A stretch of DNA of 64,000 bases, from NCBI GenBank assembly GCA_023512835.1, contig CM042090.1, positions 18,010,356 to 18,074,355 of the forward strand, read 5' to 3'. This DNA comes from Taxillus chinensis (lineage: Eukaryota; Streptophyta; Magnoliopsida; Santalales; Loranthaceae). The notes beneath the pieces are model-generated. The model saw only the letters and a list, made by a program, of their open reading frames with translations. It ran no database searches and was not told where the DNA came from. The position numbers and the translations under genes were made by a program. This document shows positions 59,428-64,000 of this stretch, in pieces. Numbering within the stretch: position 1 is the first letter of the stretch; each line of letters starts with the position of its first letter.

Positions 59428-62131
59428 CTCGCTCTGGCTCTGGCTCTGGCTCTCTCTCCTGCTTGGCTGCTTGGATGTTGGATCGGACTGATCTCCTCTC
59501 CTGGATTGGGATTTGGGGAAGGAAGGAGAGATTGGAGTTGGTGGATATTTGGGAATTGATGATTAGGCTTTATTGAGCCAAGAACTGCGAAGACCACGCG
59601 ATTCAACGGGAGGTAAATAATCAATTAATCGTTTACTTGTTTCAATAAAAGAAAGAAGGTTCAAAGAAAAAATTACACTGTTTTGTGGGAGCGTTGTCGT
59701 ATTGATGCGTGGTGTATATTTATTGTCGCCGACGCCTTGATTACGGTTAGAGCTGCTCAGCATGTGCGTATTGCGTAAGAATAATGGTTCAAAGCAGCCA
59801 GGAGTCATGTCGTCGTGAATAATGGTTCAGACCTGATTAAGAAAGGTATTATAGATTTAATGGGTATATAATGAATAATATTAAAATATTATAATTTATA
59901 ATTATAACCGTGACATTATATGCTGATTATATATTATGTATAATATATAATAATGAGTAACATTACATGTAAATATATTATGAAATTCTTTTATTATCGT
60001 TAAATTAATATTAATATTTTTTTATTCATACAAATTTAATGACAGAGAGGCTTAAATGAATTACCTATACAATATACTTATAAATAATTTATTTCTTATA
60101 ATTATATTTATGAATTATAATCTATATATGTTACTTACTTTCTTATTTTCTTTTAGTAATATATTACTATTGTATTATATAAATTTATAAAATTTAAAAA
60201 TAATTATAAATTGTCTTTTAAATTTATAGTTAATATAAAATTATTTAAATTATGGTAACATGGGAGCTCAATTTGGTTACTGTATAAGTTCGGCTTCATT
60301 ACTATATAAGCTCAGCTCGAACTCGGTTAAACTTAGTTGACTCAGATCATTTACAAGCCTAATTAGATTAGGTTTATTATGTTGGATCAAAATATATTTG
60401 GGTTCTGAAATCTTATTTTTTATATCAAATTATTGAAAACTAATTTAAGCGAAGTGTACTAGATTCTATCATATTGTCATGACTAAATCATATTTTGTGG
60501 GCCAATATTTCTCATTCATGTTTTGACTAATGGGACTTCCATTTGAGGTGTCTAAGACAAATGATGAAGTCATAACTTTGTTATGATATTGATGATGTTA
60601 TGGCTTGATATGACATGGACAATGAGTGTTTTCGGTGGGAAAAACCCAATGATATGATGTGATGCTATATTTTGTAACTAAGACATCTATGTTGTATTTA
60701 TATGTTATTGGAGTTATGTTTAGCTTATGTGAATAGTGAAAATTTTCTTGAAAAATTCATTGCTATATGATAATGATGTTATGATATTTTAACTGTTATG
60801 ATTTGCTTTCTATACAATATAGGAGCCATACCTGGCTTAAGTTAATGGTTATAGTTGTTTATATTTGTTTTGGTAGCCACAGGCTATTGAGCCTGAGTTG
60901 TGTGTGATGAATCGATATGGGATGATAGTCCCTAATCTTGGATGATATGGAATAATGGTTTCAATGTGGATAGTATGAGATCATGGTCCCAATGTTTAGT
61001 GATAGAAGGGAACATCGGTCGATTTGATTATGGCATAAACACTTACCTTGAACCTCTAAAAATGACTAAAATAGTAAGAACACTACGAATGATCATTAAA
61101 TATCAAGTTACAATCTTTCTCCTCCTTTAGAACACTAAGACTCTGAAAGAGTATTTAAATCAATAATGGAAGCCTAAAATGTCCCCCAATTTTTAAGGCA
61201 CTCCTTGTTCTTAATTGTAATAAACTAATTATTTTTTTAAAATAAATACTTAACCCCTTATTAAACTATCAGACATTACTAGATTGCTTTCAAATTCTAA
61301 ATTAAATTTAATTATAATCAAAGCAATCATATTTTTGGCCATACCTAACAATACATTCACCTATCCCAGGATAATCTCCATGGCGTATATGGTAAAAACA
61401 TTTATGTAGTGTGTTTATTACAAACAAAAAAGGAGTGCGCTCTGAAGGGCTAGTATCACCCGATAATTGGATCAAGATAGCGAGAAGTATACACCCCAAG
61501 GGCATAGTTGGATGGTAAGGAGCGTCATGTGATAGATCAAGTTCAATTCCACTGCCAGTGTCATGGATTTTTCCTTGAGACTAATCGTAGTATGCCATTG
61601 GATTGTCCATCAGTTCGATTGTGATGCGTGAGAGCCGAGACTAGTCATAGTATGGCACTAAATTGTCCATCAGTTCAATTGTAATGCGTGAGAGCCGCTT
61701 CAGATCATGAATACTCTCGTATATATAGAGAGATAGCAAAAATTACAGGGACGTTAACAGAAGGCGCAAAACCAAATAAAGAGGCATGCATTCCCATTGT
61801 GAATTCCTTGCATACGAAATTATTACAAATTTTATTTATCCCAGACTTGAGAAGGGGAGGGATATTTAACCCCCCGAACTAGCTAGACCCTTTGCATGTT
61901 AACCATTAAAGAAAGCCTGTAAAATAATTTTAAAAACAAAAATACTGAAAGCACCTCTACGTGCAGATACAATTGGCCAAGTTCGTAACAGGCTTTCAGT
62001 GTTGTTTGAATGCGTTTCAGAGGGGTTAGATGGTGGGAAGATGGAGAGTTGAGTCACTGACAAAAGTTACTTGTTCTCAGTCATCATGGTCAACGTGATT
62101 GGATCTCCAAATCAGCTGCAGAAATCAATCA
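59428..62131. other. TPR promoter and AT-rich spacer
   Basis: 59428-59560 is the TPR leader/promoter, with a CTGGCT hexanucleotide-like repeat near 59433-59452. From 59830 to 60270 the DNA is extremely AT-rich. 60540-61100 has repeated GAT(G/C)AT(A/G)GTCCC-type motifs, suggesting old retroelement sequence, but I see no pol motifs. A 60-bp tandem repeat is listed separately. No supportable gene. Confidence 0.5.
61577..61696. repeat. 60-bp tandem repeat, two copies
   Basis: Units 61577-61636 and 61637-61696 share GAGACTA.TC.TAGTATG, TTGTCCATCAGTTC and ATGCGTGAGAGCCG with about seven differences. Just before it (61495-61555) is a GGATGGT...AGTTCAATTCC stretch that vaguely recalls tRNA-type A and B boxes, so the whole may be a decayed SINE. 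That interpretation is weak. Confidence 0.75.
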
Positions 62132-64000
62132 CTACGTTCCTGACATATGCGGCGACTGTGCTGTATGCCTCAGCAACTTCTTCAGCGATTCAACAATAGT
62201 AGAAAAGGACGGGCGCTGAGCTGGGTCACTAAAAAGTGGAACAAGACTCCCATTAGTATAATTATTATGACACTACAAATTAACATGAACCATTATCATC
62301 CCAAGCAAGCAAACTTCCTTGTAAGAGAGAGAGGTGGAGGGGCATTTTTGCATGAAGGCGTGATGTTGAACAAACTGTGGGCTGTTACCACCTGAACTTC
62401 ATGGCTGGTTTTTTCATCTTAAAAGATATTTGTAATATTTTGCCATCTCACTTCTAGGGAAATATAATATCAACTAAATTTCAATACCTAATACCCAAAG
62501 TACCCCTCCGGCACAGGGAAAACATGCAAAGGACAAAATAATTTTCTTGGATGGCTCATGTTTGCATTGATAGCAAGCCAATGTAAATCCCATGGTCTCT
62601 TCTCTCTCATCATGCACACAGGCACACATCATTGATTTGAGTTTTGACTCGTAGTGTATGTCTGTGTGTGCATGTGCGCATGTGCGCATGTGCTTGCTTC
62701 TTTGCTGCAAGGGCATCAAGTTGATGAGACCAACTTGCAACCAAGAAGTCCTCCAATACATGGGAAGACCTACGTGCCATGTTTAAAATTTGTGAGTTCA
62801 CTTAATTTAGTTGGTCATCGAATCATCGGCAAGTATTATGAAGCAGATGAACAACTAGAGGATGCAAATTCCTTACTCATCCCAGCAAGATTCCATGAGG
62901 GAAGCCAACACCGGAGACGCAGTTTGTGGGATAGTGAGTCTTCTATTCTGGAAAGCAACAGCACCAACCACCTGACAAATTTTGAAAGTCACGTCTGCGA
63001 AGCAGAATGCACACAACTATCTGGTGATATATATATATATATATATCAGAACCAGATTTACAGTAAACTAGTTTGGAGCATCGAGCAGCTACTCCTAAGA
63101 AACTGGTAGAATCCTACCATCACAAGAGTGAGAATGAGCTTTTCATGGAACGCACATCATGTTGTTCTCAAACGCTTATTGAGTATACCTGTGCAGGGCC
63201 AAGTCCTTCCCAGGGCTGTTGCATGGTTACTAGCTCCCATAAAATAACTCCAAAACTATAAACGTCAGACTTCTCATTTGTGGGCTCTCCACGAAGGAAT
63301 TCTGGGGCCATCCACTCTGGCTGAAATTAAAACCAATAGGGTTAACAAGCTGATTGATGCAGGACGAAACCTGCATGATATTGATGCAATTATCCAACAT
63401 CTCAAAGATGATGCGGCAATGATCTGCAATTGAACCAGAATAGCTAACCAAGAGAGAGATCTTACTGTTCCAGCAACGGATTTTGATGGTAAAAATGTAT
63501 TAGCTTTGAATCTTGACAAACCAAAATCACAAACCTGAGAATGAAATGTGAAGCAATATGTTGAGTTGGTGTGACAAATCCAGTGTTGAAAAGTTGGTTA
63601 AAGGAAAATTGAATTTACGCCCATACCTTGACAGTCCAATTTTTATCAACCAATAAATTTGGAGACTTGAGATCCCAATGAACAATTGGAGGTGTGAGAC
63701 TGTGCAGATAGTTGATCCCCTTGGCCTGCACATTAATAATGTAAATAAATTTTTTTGTTAAGAGTAATCATGAAGGGAAGATAATGGATTCCAATTAGAG
63801 ACAAAACATACCACATCCAATGCCATACGCAACCTTTTCCTCTGGTCTAAAGCTTCTCCAGCAGCAGGCCTGTGAATGATGCGATACAGGCTACCCCTGA
63901 ACCACAAAGTGTCAGTATAGTAAAGGTATCAAAACATGGAGCTTCGTGCAGTTATTATGCAGCATATTGAAGATTACCTTGGCAGATATTCTGTCACTAT
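62132..64000 (-). CDS. Raf-like MAPKKK (CTR1/EDR1 group), C-terminal kinase part, truncated by window edge
   Basis: Exons in coding order: >64000-63978, 63896-63812, 63725-63627, 63534-63466, 63320-63189, 62971-62877, 62228-62132 (in phase, stop TAG at 62132-62134). The N-terminus and ATP-binding lobe lie outside the window. Visible kinase landmarks: [17 protein letters not shown] (hinge and helix D), [35 protein letters not shown] (catalytic loop), [14 protein letters not shown] (DFG), [15 protein letters not shown] (activation segment and P+1), [16 protein letters not shown], then [10 protein letters not shown], then [12 protein letters not shown]. The short tail ends HMSGT. These motifs are those of plant Raf-like Ser/Thr kinases. 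The HRD motif reads HWD (Trp encoded TGG). The Asp and the DFG Asp are intact, so catalysis is not excluded. Confidence 0.9.

Overview
This is a 64-kb stretch of nuclear plant DNA, almost certainly from a eudicot and possibly a woody one. The signs are small spliced genes with GT-AG introns, AT-rich spacers, hAT and LTR-type mobile element debris, and plant-specific families (NETWORKED, SICKLE, chloroplast-type beta-carbonic anhydrase, a Raf-like MAPKKK). I rebuilt gene models by hand from splice sites and reading phase. In every model the exon lengths add up to an open frame.

Layout: 1.9-5.4 kb, minus strand, a nine-exon beta-carbonic anhydrase (317 aa), with a phospholipid-flippase exon fragment lying antisense in its last intron. 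7.4-9.8 kb, plus strand, a SICKLE-like proline-rich protein (350 aa). 10.7-13.9 kb, minus strand, a NETWORKED 2-type actin-binding coiled-coil protein (943 aa). 16.2-20.0 kb, minus strand, an eleven-exon KIN-4-type kinesin tail that lacks the motor domain (478 aa). 22.5-41.3 kb, minus strand, a sixteen-exon ULP2-type SUMO protease (905 aa). Its introns hold two antisense hAT transposase remnants, a miniature LTR element, a possible MITE and a 146-bp tandem duplication that copies a splice acceptor.

41.4-46.8 kb is gene-poor: a PPR fragment, a GC-rich island and 556-bp-spaced repeats. A single-exon J-domain protein (300 aa) follows at 46.9-47.8 kb. 47.8-53.2 kb is again gene-poor, with a perfect 113-bp tandem duplication and another GC-rich island. 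53.8-56.8 kb, plus strand, is a small PWWP-domain protein (334 aa). 58.8-59.4 kb, minus strand, is a single-exon membrane-anchored TPR protein (217 aa). From 62.1 kb to the right edge, minus strand, is the 3' half of a Raf-like MAPKKK whose catalytic HRD motif reads HWD.

The genes do not form a pathway; they are independent housekeeping and regulatory genes, as is normal for a plant chromosome arm. I saw no CRISPR array, operon, rRNA or convincing tRNA. The most interesting items are the motorless kinesin-4 gene, the HWD kinase, and the SUMO protease gene that carries a duplicated splice acceptor, a GC-AG intron and several transposon insertions.
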